From Streptomyces dengpaensis (GTDB lineage Bacteria; Actinomycetota; Actinomycetes; Streptomycetales; Streptomycetaceae), in the NCBI RefSeq assembly GCF_002946835.1, contig NZ_CP026652.1, positions 372,001 to 436,000 of the forward strand: 64,000 nucleotides of DNA, read 5' to 3'. A model generated the notes under the pieces. It was not told where the DNA came from. It made no database searches and worked only from the letters and a program-made list of their open reading frames with translations. The translations under genes were made by a program, and so were the position numbers. Within the stretch, counting starts at the first letter, position 1. Each line of letters opens with the position of its first letter. Below are positions 43,802 to 52,892 of this stretch, one piece after another.

Positions 43802-45106
43802 ATGGGCGTCCCACGAGCCACTGAGAACTACGGTGTTGGGGTGACTGTTGTTGAGGCCGTGGCACGTGTGCGAGTCAGTAACGGGCGTCCTGTTGAGCAG
43901 TTGGCATGCCATCCGCGGCTTCCCCTGGTCGCCGGCTTGGACTCGGAACGTCCGGCGGTCCACGTCTGGGACTGCGAGGCAGGGCAGCTGCACGAACTCG
44001 GTTCTGTTGGCGCCGAGTCGACTGTCTACGGCGATGCCGTCGGTTGGGACCGGACGAAGCGGACACCCGCTGTGACATGGCATCCAGACCAGCCGCTGCT
44101 CGTAGTGGCGGGCGAGGGCGGAGTGGTGCAGTGGACTCCTGCCGGGCTCTCCGAACTGGAAGGTCTTCCACCCACGGCCCGCTACCGCAGTCTGGCATTC
44201 AGCCCGGACGGGCAGACATTGTGGGCATCGCCGTCTTCAGGCAATGAAGAGAGCGCATGGGGCAGCTCTGACGTCCTCGACCTCGCTTCGGGAACCGTCA
44301 GTACGGGCCCACCTTGGGACACCGGGGTCGCGGAGCATCCCGCCGGCGGCTTGGTGGCCACGCTCTGCAGCGATCAAGGCGCGACGCTCGGACTCTTCGC
44401 GCGAGTCGATCACGAGACCGCGCCTGCTGCGATGCGAGTGCTTCGCCGGGCGCTGATCTTGGATGCCGACGGCTACGAGACGCCGATCTTCAGCGCAGAC
44501 GGACGCCATCTTGCGATTCGAGGCAACGCATACGACAACTCACTGGAGGTATTCGAGTTTCCTTCGCTTCACCGCGTTCTGGCGACAACTCTCGGCGACC
44601 CCAGCCCGGGCTACCCATACCCGCAAGAGTGGCTTGAACAGATGCGCGCCTGGTCGCGACACAACATCGCGTTCGGAGCCCAACCTGGCGTGCTCTGGGT
44701 CGGAACGCCCACCGGGACTCTTGTCGAAGTCGACCTCGAAACTCGGCACGCGGTCGAGCACGACGTACTGGCCGGCTGTCCGGTGTCCGGGCTGGGCACC
44801 ACGACGACGGGCGAGCTCGTCATCGCCAGCGGTGGAGGCGATCTTGTGCTCTTGTCCGTGCGCGCCGGTTCCGCAAAGACCCCCACCACGGACGGCGATA
44901 CGTCGAGGGCCGCAGTCACAGCGTTCTTGGACGCCACCTCCGAGGTTCCTGACGACAGCGACCTGGAGACACACCTCGTCGTAACCGACGGAGCCCGCAC
45001 CTGGGAATCAGATGATCTGGCGACAGTGACCACCGCAACCGCAACAGATCCGACCTGGCTGCAACTTCAAGCAGCTATCAACAACGTGCGCGACCAGGAC
45101 AAGTAA
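43802..45106 (+). CDS. WD40-like beta-propeller protein
   Basis: A 434-residue protein with no signal peptide or membrane segment. It has repeats of the WD40 type: ACHPRLPLVAGLDSE with VHVWDCEAG, TWHPDQPLLVVAGEGGVVQW, LAFSPDGQTLWASPS, and FSADGRHLAIRGNAYDNSLE. About six blades can be counted. Start is uncertain (ATG 43802 or GTG 43841); no strong RBS. Likely a cytoplasmic scaffold, function unknown. A hairpin follows at 45140-45159. Confidence 0.7.
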   Translation: MGVPRATENYGVGVTVVEAVARVRVSNGRPVEQLACHPRLPLVAGLDSERPAVHVWDCEAGQLHELGSVGAESTVYGDAVGWDRTKRTPAVTWHPDQPLLVVAGEGGVVQWTPAGLSELEGLPPTARYRSLAFSPDGQTLWASPSSGNEESAWGSSDVLDLASGTVSTGPPWDTGVAEHPAGGLVATLCSDQGATLGLFARVDHETAPAAMRVLRRALILDADGYETPIFSADGRHLAIRGNAYDNSLEVFEFPSLHRVLATTLGDPSPGYPYPQEWLEQMRAWSRHNIAFGAQPGVLWVGTPTGTLVEVDLETRHAVEHDVLAGCPVSGLGTTTTGELVIASGGGDLVLLSVRAGSAKTPTTDGDTSRAAVTAFLDATSEVPDDSDLETHLVVTDGARTWESDDLATVTTATATDPTWLQLQAAINNVRDQDK

Positions 45107-45139
45107 CCGCTCGAACGTGCATAGTCACCTTCAGGATGT

Positions 45140-45159
45140 GGGACAGCAGCCGCTGTCCC
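45140..45159. terminator. Hairpin after the beta-propeller gene
   Basis: GGGACAGC pairs with GCTGTCCC over 8 bp with a 4-base loop, 34 bases after the stop. A second small dyad (GTACCC-AGCA-GGGTAC) lies at 45224-45239. Confidence 0.55.
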
Positions 45160-45338
45160 GGGGGCAGCCAGCCATCGGATGGACCGCGCGCTCCGACGTC
45201 CAGCCTGCCGGGGACGTATCCGCGTACCCAGCAGGGTACGTTCACGCGAATGCCGACAGCGGCGGCCGGAGGCCATTACGGCGAAGTACGGGGCCAAAGC
45301 AGCGCCCGTGCACGAGCGTTCTCTTCAGCGGAGTGAGG

Positions 45339-45714
45339 CAAAGGTCGCATCCTCGCCAGCGCCTCCAAGAACGGCATCCCCACTGCCCGCGCGGGCGGCC
45401 GCGACCTGCCCGGCCTGGTTCTGGACATCGACGCCACCCTGGTCACCTGCCACTCGGAGAAGGAGCAGACAGCGCCCACCTACAAGCGCGGCTTCGGCTA
45501 CCACCTGATGCTGTGTTTCCCGGACAACACCGGCGAGGCCCTGGCCGGGGTGCTGCGTTCCGGCAACGCCAGCGCGAACACCGCCGCCGACCACATCACC
45601 GTCCTGGATACCGCCCTGGCCCAGATCCCCGACGCCCACCGCCACGGCACCGACACCCTCATCGCACCGACAGCGCGGGAGGCGCGAAAGCGTTCCTCCA
45701 AATGGGGAGGCTAG
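45339..45714 (+). pseudogene. IS1380-family transposase fragment
   Basis: One open frame encodes DLPGLVLDIDATLVTCHSEK, APTYKRGFGYHL, GEALAGVLRSGNASANTAAD and HITVLDTALAQIP. These are the DDE-core motifs of IS1380 transposases (LDIDATLV with the first catalytic Asp). The N-terminal and C-terminal parts are absent. It differs from the transposase of the element at 57948. No start codon or RBS. Confidence 0.85.
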
Positions 45715-45780
45715 CGGCTGGCGGACCAAGCCGCCGATCAGTGAAGTACAGCGGCGAGGGCCGCGCCGGAAAGTCGGCTC

Positions 45781-46386
45781 TCAGACCTGTTCGGCGCCAG
45801 CCCGCTTGCGTGCACGATAATTGCGCAGGTTGGCCGCATTGCCGCAGACGCGGACGTCGTGCCAGACGCCACTGTTATTGCGGGAGCGGTCGTAGAAGGC
45901 AGCCGAGCAGCGCGTGTTTCGGCAAGACTTAAGGCGGCGCAGCGTGTCGGTGCACTGCGCCTGGTAGACCTCGATGAGGGCGAGTGACGCCACCTGCCTC
46001 CATCCCGTTCCGCGTGGCTCGGCGTGAATGGACCCGTGCTCGTCGAGCCGCAAGGCGGTGGGCAAGGTCATCAGTGAAGCCACCGGGCCGGACTCCGGTG
46101 CCGAGTCGCCGACGTGCGCCTGCAGGATTTGGCCCAGATCATGACGGAAGTCGCGGAGGCCCTGCACGTCCTCGACTGTCAGATCGATGCTGGGTGCGGG
46201 CCGGTGGGACACGCTGCTCCAGCTCTTCAATGCTTGGTCAAGCCAAGCACGAGCGCCCTCAGCGGTCTGCAGAAGGTCGGGCTCGCGCGGCTTGCCGGCG
46301 GACAGTGTGTTGAGCAGGTCCTGCACGAAGGCCAGCCCGCTCGGGGCGGGCTCCAGGCCGTATCGGACCGTCGCAGGCCAGGACAT
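45781..46386 (-). CDS. CGNR zinc finger / ABATE domain protein (paralogue 2)
   Basis: A 201-residue paralogue of the protein at 28308: MSWPATVRYGLEPAPSGLAF and FVQDLLNTLSAGKP at the start, then CRNTRCSAAFYDRSRNNSGV, WHDVRVCGNAANLRNYRARK. It shares the CCHC-type knuckle and the CGNA in place of CGNR. The start has only a weak RBS (AAAGAGA). Its promoter has a CTATGG dyad. Probably a DNA-binding regulator; it stands alone between IS debris and the metallo-hydrolase gene. Confidence 0.87.
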   Translation of the reverse strand: MSWPATVRYGLEPAPSGLAFVQDLLNTLSAGKPREPDLLQTAEGARAWLDQALKSWSSVSHRPAPSIDLTVEDVQGLRDFRHDLGQILQAHVGDSAPESGPVASLMTLPTALRLDEHGSIHAEPRGTGWRQVASLALIEVYQAQCTDTLRRLKSCRNTRCSAAFYDRSRNNSGVWHDVRVCGNAANLRNYRARKRAGAEQV

Positions 46387-46412
46387 TCTCGGATCTCTTT
46401 CCGTGACGGCAA

Positions 46413-46432
46413 CTATGGCAACATGCCCATAG
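46413..46432. promoter_or_regulatory. Dyad in the promoter of CGNR paralogue 2
   Basis: CTATGG-N8-CCATAG lies 27-46 bases upstream of the leftward start, next to an AT-rich block (46433-46459). Possible autoregulatory site. From 46460 to 46944 I see no gene. Confidence 0.45.
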
Positions 46433-46944
46433 CGTATTTACTTATTACGTTTTAAAGTGTAACTCCCCGAGTGGTTGGTGTCAGCTTCCCTGAAGTTCGG
46501 CACATGCCCCGGTTTGGTCGCCCGCGTAGACTGCGCGACTCGGGTGAATCCACGAACAGAAGCATCTGAGTCTTGGGTACCGCTCCGCTCGCAAGTGGAC
46601 AGCCAGCCTCGCAGGGTGACGTCGCCCTCCGCGGTAACAGCGGCGCTCGATCCTCATGTGTTCTCATTCGTCCGCGCCGGGCATCGTGGCTCCAGAAGGC
46701 GACCACTCAACGGTGCCGATCGGTGACCACTCCTTCGTACGACCCTCGAGACGCGTGGCACGCCGGCTTTGGCAGGCCTCGAGCACGTGCTCGTCCAGCG
46801 GAGTGGTGAAGATGCGCATGTGAGGCTGCCGGTCGCTCGTCCCCACTTGCCTGCGAACGCTGACTGGCCACGAACTTTGGCGCCTCAGGCTGCGGGATGT
46901 GGCCCACCCGGGATATCCACAGGCTGGCAGCCAGGGCCGCCAGG

Positions 46945-47793
46945 TCAGCCCTTGGCGGACCTGGCCGAGCCCCACAGTGCGCCCTGGTTGACCCGGCCGG
47001 GATGCAGTTCCAACATCCCGCGGTAGAGGTCAAGAGTGGTCGTAGTGCGCTCGGCGACTGCCTCGAAGTCGTGGATGTAGCGCCGGGTCTCGGCGATTGC
47101 CTCCGGGTCGTCAGGGCGGTCGGGGTTCTTGTGTCCCGCGACCACCACTTCAGGGTCCAGTGCGGCGATGGTGTCCAGCGCGTTCAGCCAGGCCCGGCGG
47201 CCCTCGGCGGGCGATTCAGCGAGGTAGAGGTGCACATCGTTGTAGACGGCGTCACCGGCTACGACCAAGCCGATCGACGGTACGTGCAGGCAGGTGGTGT
47301 CGTCGGTGTCCGTGTGCCCAAGTCCCACGACGACAATGTCGTGGCCCTCCAGCTCCAGACGATCGCCAGCCAGCGGCTCTGCGGCCACGAGTCTGTCCGG
47401 GATCTGGCCGGGGAAGCGCTTGTTCCAGAACGACGCGACAAGCTCCGGCGCCATCTGGTGCGTCATCTGCTCCACCACAGCTGGCGCAGCGACCGCGCGC
47501 GCCCCCGGGAAGCGCTCGAGAAGGGTGCCCAGCCCGAACCAGTGGTCACCGTGCCCGTGGGTCACGAAGACCGTGGTGAGGTTCTTGCCGCTCGCCGCAA
47601 CCCAGTCCGCCAGCCGGTCGGCCTGCTCGGCAGTCATCATCGCGTCAACCAGTACCGCATCGCGCTCGCCCGTGATCAGTGTCGCCGTGATGGGCGACCA
47701 CATGCGCCGGGGGAGATCGGGCGGCAGGTCCGCGATCTCGGTGGGGATCGACGGCGCTACGTGGACACTCCAGCTCAGCTGCGCTCCAGGCAT
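46945..47793 (-). CDS. Metallo-beta-lactamase-fold hydrolase
   Basis: A 282-residue MBL-fold protein. THGHGDHWFG is the HxHxDH zinc motif; GLGHTDTDDTTCLHVP supplies the next His, GLVVAGDAVYND the bridging Asp and VVAGHKNPDR the last His. All metal ligands are present. The fold suits a lactonase-like, thioesterase or glyoxalase II-like hydrolase. ATG at 47793 follows AAGGGAGCG. Monocistronic; its upstream side abuts the right end of the tnpB element. Confidence 0.88.
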   Translation of the reverse strand: MPGAQLSWSVHVAPSIPTEIADLPPDLPRRMWSPITATLITGERDAVLVDAMMTAEQADRLADWVAASGKNLTTVFVTHGHGDHWFGLGTLLERFPGARAVAAPAVVEQMTHQMAPELVASFWNKRFPGQIPDRLVAAEPLAGDRLELEGHDIVVVGLGHTDTDDTTCLHVPSIGLVVAGDAVYNDVHLYLAESPAEGRRAWLNALDTIAALDPEVVVAGHKNPDRPDDPEAIAETRRYIHDFEAVAERTTTTLDLYRGMLELHPGRVNQGALWGSARSAKG

Positions 47794-47840
47794 GATCGCT
47801 CCCTTGGGACTCTGAGGCAGCCTCGAGGACTTTGACTGCT

Positions 47841-47860
47841 CCCCTCCCTGAAGGGAGGGG
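47841..47860 (-). ncRNA. Right-end hairpin and likely omega-RNA region
   Basis: CCCCTCCCTGAAGGGAGGGG forms an 8-bp stem with a TGAA loop, 36 bases after the tnpB stop. In IS605-type elements the 3-prime end of tnpB and this hairpin form the guide (omega) RNA scaffold, with the guide read from the flanking DNA. Here that flank would be bases leftward of about 47840. The RNA itself is inferred. Confidence 0.5.
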
Positions 47861-47895
47861 ATTCTCTCCTTCAGAGTTGAGTGGGGATTCCAGGC

Positions 47896-49116
47896 TCAGG
47901 CCGCCTCCTGGCCCAGCGGGCCAGGATGTCTTACGCCCTCGATACCTGCCGGGCTCAGACCCGCCCGGACCAGCATCACGTGCGCGGAGTTCTTGTCCCT
48001 GGGGCAGACGGCTCCGCACGCGGTGCAGGCATACGTTCTCTCGGAAAGAGGCAGTGCGTGCTTGGTTCTCGCTCCGCACTGCGCACAGTCCATCGTGGTG
48101 TGCGCGGGGTGCACCAGGTGCACGATGCGCCCGTGCTTGCGCGCCATCTCCAGCAGTGCCCTCTTCGTGCTGCTGATGGCCGCGTCCGCTGCCTTGCGCG
48201 CCATGGTGGTCCTGGCGAGGAACTTGGGCCGGAAGTCCTCTGCCGCTATGGCGTCGTGGTCGCGCACGACCTTCTTGGCCCACTTGCGGCCGGTGTCTTC
48301 CCGCTGCCGGGCGACCTTCTTGTGCAGCTGCGCACGGAGCCGCTGTGCCTCCCGGTAGCCCTTCGACCCCGCTTGCCCCTTCTTCGGCTTGCGGCGCGCC
48401 ATCATCCGGTCGTACCGGGTCAGCTTCGCCTGAGCCTTCTTCCCATGCCCGGCATGCGGAAGGTCGTGGTCGTCGCTGGTGGTGGTTGCGGTCTCCTTCA
48501 CGCCCCAGTCCACGCCGAGCACCCGGCCCGTCGCCGGGAGCGGCTGGATCTCGGCGGCAACGACGAAGGAGCAGTACCAGTGCCCCACACTGTCTTGGTG
48601 GACGCGGACGCTGGACGGGTCGGCCGGAAGGTCGCGGGACCACACCACCGTCAGACTGATGCCGCCGGCCAGATGCAACCGGCCGTCGTTGAGGCGGAAG
48701 CCGCGCTTGGTGTAGTTCAAGGTCGGGCCCGCCTCGCGCTTCTTCTTCCAGCGCGGCATCCCTGCCCGCTGCCGCATGGGCAACCGGTCCCTGCTGTCCT
48801 TGTGGGCCTTGGCTCGGGATTTCCCGAAGTCGCGGATGATCTGCTGCTGAGGAACCGAGGATCCGCGGGCCAGCCACGGGGTGGTGCGCCGGGCTTGGGT
48901 CAGCATCGTGTCGAGCTGGGCCGGGCCGCATGTCTGCTTCTCGCCGGTCGCCTTGTTGCGCCGGTGCGCGGCCTTGGACTTGGCCACGCACTCGTTCCAC
49001 ACCCACCGGCAGCGGTCCCACTCGCCGAGAAGGGCCTTCTCGGCGCCGGCCGAGACGCGAAGACGATAGGTGTACCGGGCGTGCCCCGCACCCTCCGTCA
49101 TCGCTCCCGCAGCCAT
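47896..49116 (-). CDS. tnpB: TnpB RNA-guided endonuclease / IS605 OrfB
   Basis: A 406-residue TnpB. The RuvC-like acidic residues are visible: Asp in LGVDWGVKETAT, Glu in IAAEDFRPKFLARTT and Asp in PRDKNSAHVM. The zinc ribbon is CAQCG...CTACG. The N-terminal helical domain has WDRCRWVWNECVAKSKAAHRR. Length is normal (about 400). The last motif reads RDKNSAH instead of the common RDxNAA. Start could be 49116 or 49101. No frameshift is present, so the protein may be active. Confidence 0.9.
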   Translation of the reverse strand: MAAGAMTEGAGHARYTYRLRVSAGAEKALLGEWDRCRWVWNECVAKSKAAHRRNKATGEKQTCGPAQLDTMLTQARRTTPWLARGSSVPQQQIIRDFGKSRAKAHKDSRDRLPMRQRAGMPRWKKKREAGPTLNYTKRGFRLNDGRLHLAGGISLTVVWSRDLPADPSSVRVHQDSVGHWYCSFVVAAEIQPLPATGRVLGVDWGVKETATTTSDDHDLPHAGHGKKAQAKLTRYDRMMARRKPKKGQAGSKGYREAQRLRAQLHKKVARQREDTGRKWAKKVVRDHDAIAAEDFRPKFLARTTMARKAADAAISSTKRALLEMARKHGRIVHLVHPAHTTMDCAQCGARTKHALPLSERTYACTACGAVCPRDKNSAHVMLVRAGLSPAGIEGVRHPGPLGQEAA

Positions 49117-49214
49117 GAATCTCAACCTACCCGGGAGGTACGACAGTTGACCCCCATTTGATCTTTGTGGTGCCTCACCTGCGCGAAGGGCGGACGCCCA
49201 ATCGCCCTGGCGGC

Positions 49215-49254
49215 GATTCGGCTTCTCCTGCCCTGCTCCGCAGGAGTCCGAATC
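49215..49254. repeat. Imperfect inverted repeat beside the tnpB element
   Basis: GATTCGGCTTCTCCTG and CAGGAGTCCGAATC form an imperfect stem-loop just outside the tnpB left flank and directly before the truncated dehydrogenase. It may be part of a second mobile-element end. Confidence 0.5.
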
Positions 49255-49261
49255 CTCCCCG

Positions 49262-50020
49262 GCCTGGGATCGGGTAGTAGCGATCGGGGCCATCAATGAA
49301 CCCGGCTTCTACGCGGAGCGGGCGGCCGTGCACGCTGACCAAGTAGCGCGCATACCCGAGGGCGTCTCGTTCATCTCTGCGGCGGCGCTGCCGATCGCAT
49401 CGCTGTCCGCGTGGTACACGCTCCGCCGGCTGGCCGACCTGCAGCCGGGAGAGTCCGTCCTCATCAATGCCGCGGCCGGCGGGGTCGGCAGTGCGGCCGT
49501 GCAGATCGCCGCAGAAGTCGGCGCGACCGTGATTGCCACTGCAGGGTCTCAGGCAAGGCGTGACTGGGTCAGCGGACTGGGAGCCGAGCATGTACTCGAC
49601 TCCCGAACCACCTCGAGCGACGAGCGCGTGGGCAAGATCCTGCAACTCACGGACGGCCAGGGCGTTCACGTCGCCCTTGACCTCGTCGGCGGTGACGCTT
49701 TCGGTGAGAGTCTGACAAGCCTTGCCCACGGTGGACGCGTCATCTCCGCGGCCAATGTCGCGCTGCAACCTAGCACCATCGACACGCGTGACTTCTACCC
49801 CAAGAACGCGCGAATCTACGGGTTTCAGATCACAGGCCTGATAGAGGACGGATATGACGCGCGAGGAGACCTCACGGATCTCCTCGCCCGGGTCGCACAC
49901 CGGCGTCTCACCGTGCCCGTCGACGCTGCCTACGAACTCACTGAGGCAGGCAAGGCTCATGCCCACCTTGAGCAGCGCACCAACCAGGGCAAGATCGTGC
50001 TGGCTGTTCGTCACAGCTGA
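49262..50020 (+). pseudogene. 5-prime truncated zinc-binding dehydrogenase (quinone-oxidoreductase-like)
   Basis: The readable part begins DRVVAIGAINEPGFYAERAA and continues VLINAAAGGVGSAAVQIAAEVGA, GVHVALDLVGGDAF and GKIVLAVRHS at the normal C terminus. GGVGS is the MDR cofactor motif. About 60 N-terminal residues are missing and the break lies next to the tnpB element. A downstream GTG at 49328 is open but would miss more of the fold. No copy of the missing part is seen on the other side of the element. Confidence 0.85.
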
Positions 50021-50511
50021 CAGCACCGCGGGCCCGACGCGACTTACGGTGTGGCCGTCTGTCGGCGGCTGTGGCAGGGCTTTTGCCGACCTCACGCCGA
50101 CTTTGCCGAAATCCGGTCGTATGAGGTCGAGGCCCCCTTTTCCGCGGCTGCGTGCCACGCGGCGGTCCTCGCAAGCTCGGTGGCGGCCGGACGGATGCTG
50201 ATCCGGCGGGCAGTTGCGCGCCGATGTGGGAGCTTGCTGCTTCACCTGCGTCTTGTGGAGAGTCGACAAGTGCGAGTGCAGTGGTTGCTTGTGGCGACGC
50301 CGCTCTTCTTGGCCCGCTGACAGAGCGGTCCCTGGGTTCGCCGTGGGGCTCCGGCCGTCCACCGCCTGCTCGTGCCGTTCTTCCTGCTCACCAACTGGAA
50401 CCATTTCCTAGCGGGACCTTGCGCCCCGGCATCAGGCGGTCCAGCTCACCAGGGGGAACTTCAGGGACGGGCAGACGACGGCGAGAAGTACCTGCGGCTG
50501 GGACGGCTGAT

Positions 50512-50548
50512 GGCGTGGGCCCGCGAGGGGCGGACGCGGGCCCACGCC
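50512..50548. terminator. Strong hairpin with no clear gene before it
   Basis: GGCGTGGGCCCGCG pairs over 14 bp with CGCGGGCCCACGCC across a 9-base loop. The 671-base gap 50021-50691 shows no supported coding gene, so it may end the truncated dehydrogenase transcript or mark a lost gene. Confidence 0.7.
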
Positions 50549-50691
50549 GGTTCGACGGACGGATCCGGCGGCGGACGGTGCGTCGGCGGCTCGCCCGGAG
50601 GACTCCTACGGACGCCTCGACGCGCGAAGCCGCTCCTCAACTGGTGTGCTGGTAGCTCTTACGGGCTTTTCGTGTCACTGGAGAGAGCCAG

Positions 50692-51717
50692 ATGAGCACC
50701 TATCGAGTTGCGCAGGTCGCCGCCGCCGGCGGTCCGCTCGAGATCGTCGAGCGTGACGTTCCTCAGCCCGGCCCCGGCCATGTACGGATCGCCGTGGAGG
50801 CTTGCGGGATCTGCCACAGCGACGCCGCGTTCGTCAACGATTTGCTGCCGGGGGGCGTCAGCTTTCCGGTGGTCCCCGGGCACGAGATTGCCGGGCGCAT
50901 CGACGCACTGGGGGAAAGGACGAACAGCGTCTGGCAGGTCGGCGACCGGGTGGCGGTGGGCTGGTTCGGCGGCAGTTGCCGCCGTTGCACACCCTGCCGA
51001 CAGGGTGACTTCATGATGTGTGTCAACCTGAAGGTCCCCGGATGGGCTTACGACGGCGGGTTCGCCGAGTACGTGATCGCACCGACCGATGCCTTGGCCC
51101 GTATCCCCGACGAGCTGGCGCCGGCCGATGCCGCGCCCTTGGCCTGTGCCGGGGTGACCACATACAACGGTCTGCGGCGCAGCTCCGCACGGCCGGACGA
51201 CCTGGTCGCCGTGCTCGGCATCGGAGGCCTCGGTCACTTGGCGGTGCGGTACGCGGTCGCCATGGGCTTCGAAACCGTGGCCATCGCCCGCGGGTCGGAC
51301 AAGGAGGACTTCGCCCGTCAGCTCGGTGCCCACCACTACATCGACAGCCTCGCGGACACCCCCGTCGCGGAAGCACTCCAGTCCCTCGGCGGCGCCAAGG
51401 TGGTCCTGGCCACCGCCGCCAACTCCGGCGCCATCACGGCCACCGCGGACGGGCTCAGCCACCGCGGCGAGCTGGTGGTCGTCGGCGTGGACATCGAGCC
51501 GCTGGGCATCAACCCGGGCCAGCTAATCATGCGCGGGCTCCTCGTCCGGGGCCATTCGGGCGGGACCGCGCAGGAGATTGAGGAAACCCTGTCGTTCAGC
51601 GCCCGGCACGGGATCCGCCCTATGGTCGAGGCCGTGCCGTTGGGCCAGGTGGACGAGGCCTACCGGAAGATGATGGACGGCGCCGCCCGGTTCCGGATGG
51701 TGGTCACCACCCACTGA
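50692..51717 (+). CDS. Zinc-dependent alcohol dehydrogenase (MDR superfamily)
   Basis: A 341-residue dehydrogenase. Catalytic zinc ACGICHSDAAFVND, GHEIAGRIDALGE, structural zinc GSCRRCTPCRQGDFMMC and cofactor site VLGIGGLGHLAVRYA. It is a paralogue of the gene at 24701. GAGAGAGCC is a weak RBS ahead of the ATG. No partner genes. Substrate unknown. Confidence 0.93.
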   Translation: MSTYRVAQVAAAGGPLEIVERDVPQPGPGHVRIAVEACGICHSDAAFVNDLLPGGVSFPVVPGHEIAGRIDALGERTNSVWQVGDRVAVGWFGGSCRRCTPCRQGDFMMCVNLKVPGWAYDGGFAEYVIAPTDALARIPDELAPADAAPLACAGVTTYNGLRRSSARPDDLVAVLGIGGLGHLAVRYAVAMGFETVAIARGSDKEDFARQLGAHHYIDSLADTPVAEALQSLGGAKVVLATAANSGAITATADGLSHRGELVVVGVDIEPLGINPGQLIMRGLLVRGHSGGTAQEIEETLSFSARHGIRPMVEAVPLGQVDEAYRKMMDGAARFRMVVTTH

Positions 51718-51728
51718 CAGGGGTGTGA

Positions 51729-51970
51729 TCACTGGGCGGTCCGCGTGAGGTCCTTGATCCAGATCATCGAGCAGGCACAGATCCGGGTGGCCAGGAGGGC
51801 CTGGAGTTCGCGGAGGACCGCGTAGAGGGTCAGGCCGGCGCAGGGGCTTTGGGGTCGAGCCGGAGCAGCGTGCAGAAGACCTGGGCGAGGGAGGCGGGGG
51901 TCACATGCCGGTGCCGGCCCAGGCAGTTGCGGCCTTCGAAGTGGTCCAGCCCGAGGCCGTCTTTGAGCTC
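51729..51970 (-). pseudogene. C-terminal remnant of an IS701-like transposase
   Basis: Leftward reading gives ELKDGLGLDHFEGRNCLGRH then LAQVFCTLLRLDPKAPAPA, a stop, and after a shift GLTLYAVLRELQALLATRI. This is the usual end of IS701-type transposases. The N-terminal 80 percent is absent. A CAACTCG/CGAGTTG dyad lies at 51991-52018 outside it. Confidence 0.7.
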
Positions 51971-52057
51971 GCGGTGACACCTCACGCCCTCAACTCGTCA
52001 AGCAGCTACGGCGAGTTGTGAGACGACGGCCAGGGCCATCACCGGGGTGATCATCGA

Positions 52058-52225
52058 GGCTTCACCTGGCAGGACTACCGCGACTTTCTCGTCCGGGCCA
52101 ACCTCCGGCTCGGCGACCCCATCGTGGTCGTCCGGGACAATCTGAACGTTCATCGCTGCAGCCGGTTACGGCAGTACGCAGCCGAGCACGACTGGCTCAC
52201 CAGCCCGTCATGCGCATCCCGCAGA
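52058..52225 (+). pseudogene. IS630-family transposase fragment
   Basis: The frame encodes FTWQDYRDFLVRANLRLGDP and VVVRDNLNVHRCSRLRQYAA. DNLNVH contains the second catalytic Asp of the IS630/Tc1 DDE core. Nothing of the N or C terminus remains. Confidence 0.8.
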
Positions 52226-52293
52226 TGGCACCCGTGATCGAATGATCACCATTGCGGTTGCCTCGAACACCGCTCGGTTGGCCACAACGCACT

Positions 52294-52482
52294 GACTGCG
52301 CGGCCCTGCGCCTGTCTGAGGCGATCGCGCGCGTGCCGGAGGGGCACGTGAGCGACGAGGACTACAACGCGGCCGCAGCTGTGGTCTCCGCAGATCAGGT
52401 CTCGGCGGTTGCCTGGCCGGCAACGGTGATGGACGCCTTCAGCCGCGTCGCGATCACAAGTGTTTACGGTCGCCGCGACTGA
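52294..52482 (+). pseudogene. C-terminal fragment of an AhpD-like gene
   Basis: CAALRLSEAIARVPEGHVSD, EDYNAAAAVVSADQVSAVAW and ATVMDAFSRVA match the last 60 residues of the intact gene at 16022, in protein and DNA. The catalytic CxxC part is missing. It directly follows the IS630 fragment. Confidence 0.85.
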
Positions 52483-52892
52483 GCCACCGATCGGCCCGCT
52501 GCGGCAAGCTGCTTCAGCTGATCGGGCCACCGGTCACCCCGGGCCGCAGCGGGCGCCGCGGCCTTGGTGACACCCCGAAGTCGCGGGAGACCTGAGTGAA
52601 TCCTCGGAGTAGTACGGGGCTCCGTTGCAGCGCCTCTCGGCCCGGGGCCGACGCGCCGGCAGCTCTCCGGCGATCCGCCGCTCAGCGATCCGCTCGCTGG
52701 GTTTCCGCGCCCGCCGACGCGCCCGACCGCTGTGCGCTCGCGGATCAACTCGCTCAGGAGGCGGACAACCGGGCAGGACCATGGCTACTCCTTGCCGGCT
52801 CGGCGGCTGTCTCGACGGCACGGCGGCGAGGAGCGGGACCGGCGGCCGGGCCTCTCGGGCAGGGTGGGCCGGTCCGGACGTACGGTTGTGCT

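Larger units (their letters stand above)
47836..49160 (-). mobile_element. Solitary tnpB element (IS200/IS605 superfamily, IS1341-like)
   Basis: The element consists of tnpB, a 3-prime hairpin at 47841-47860 and an upstream flank to about 49160. There is no tnpA, and IS605 elements make no target duplication, so ends are approximate. The left flank adjoins a beheaded dehydrogenase gene (49262-50020). Confidence 0.7.

Noticed and set aside
47881..49161. Rightward 426-codon frame over tnpB
   Set aside because: Antisense to TnpB, whose RuvC and zinc-ribbon motifs are plain.
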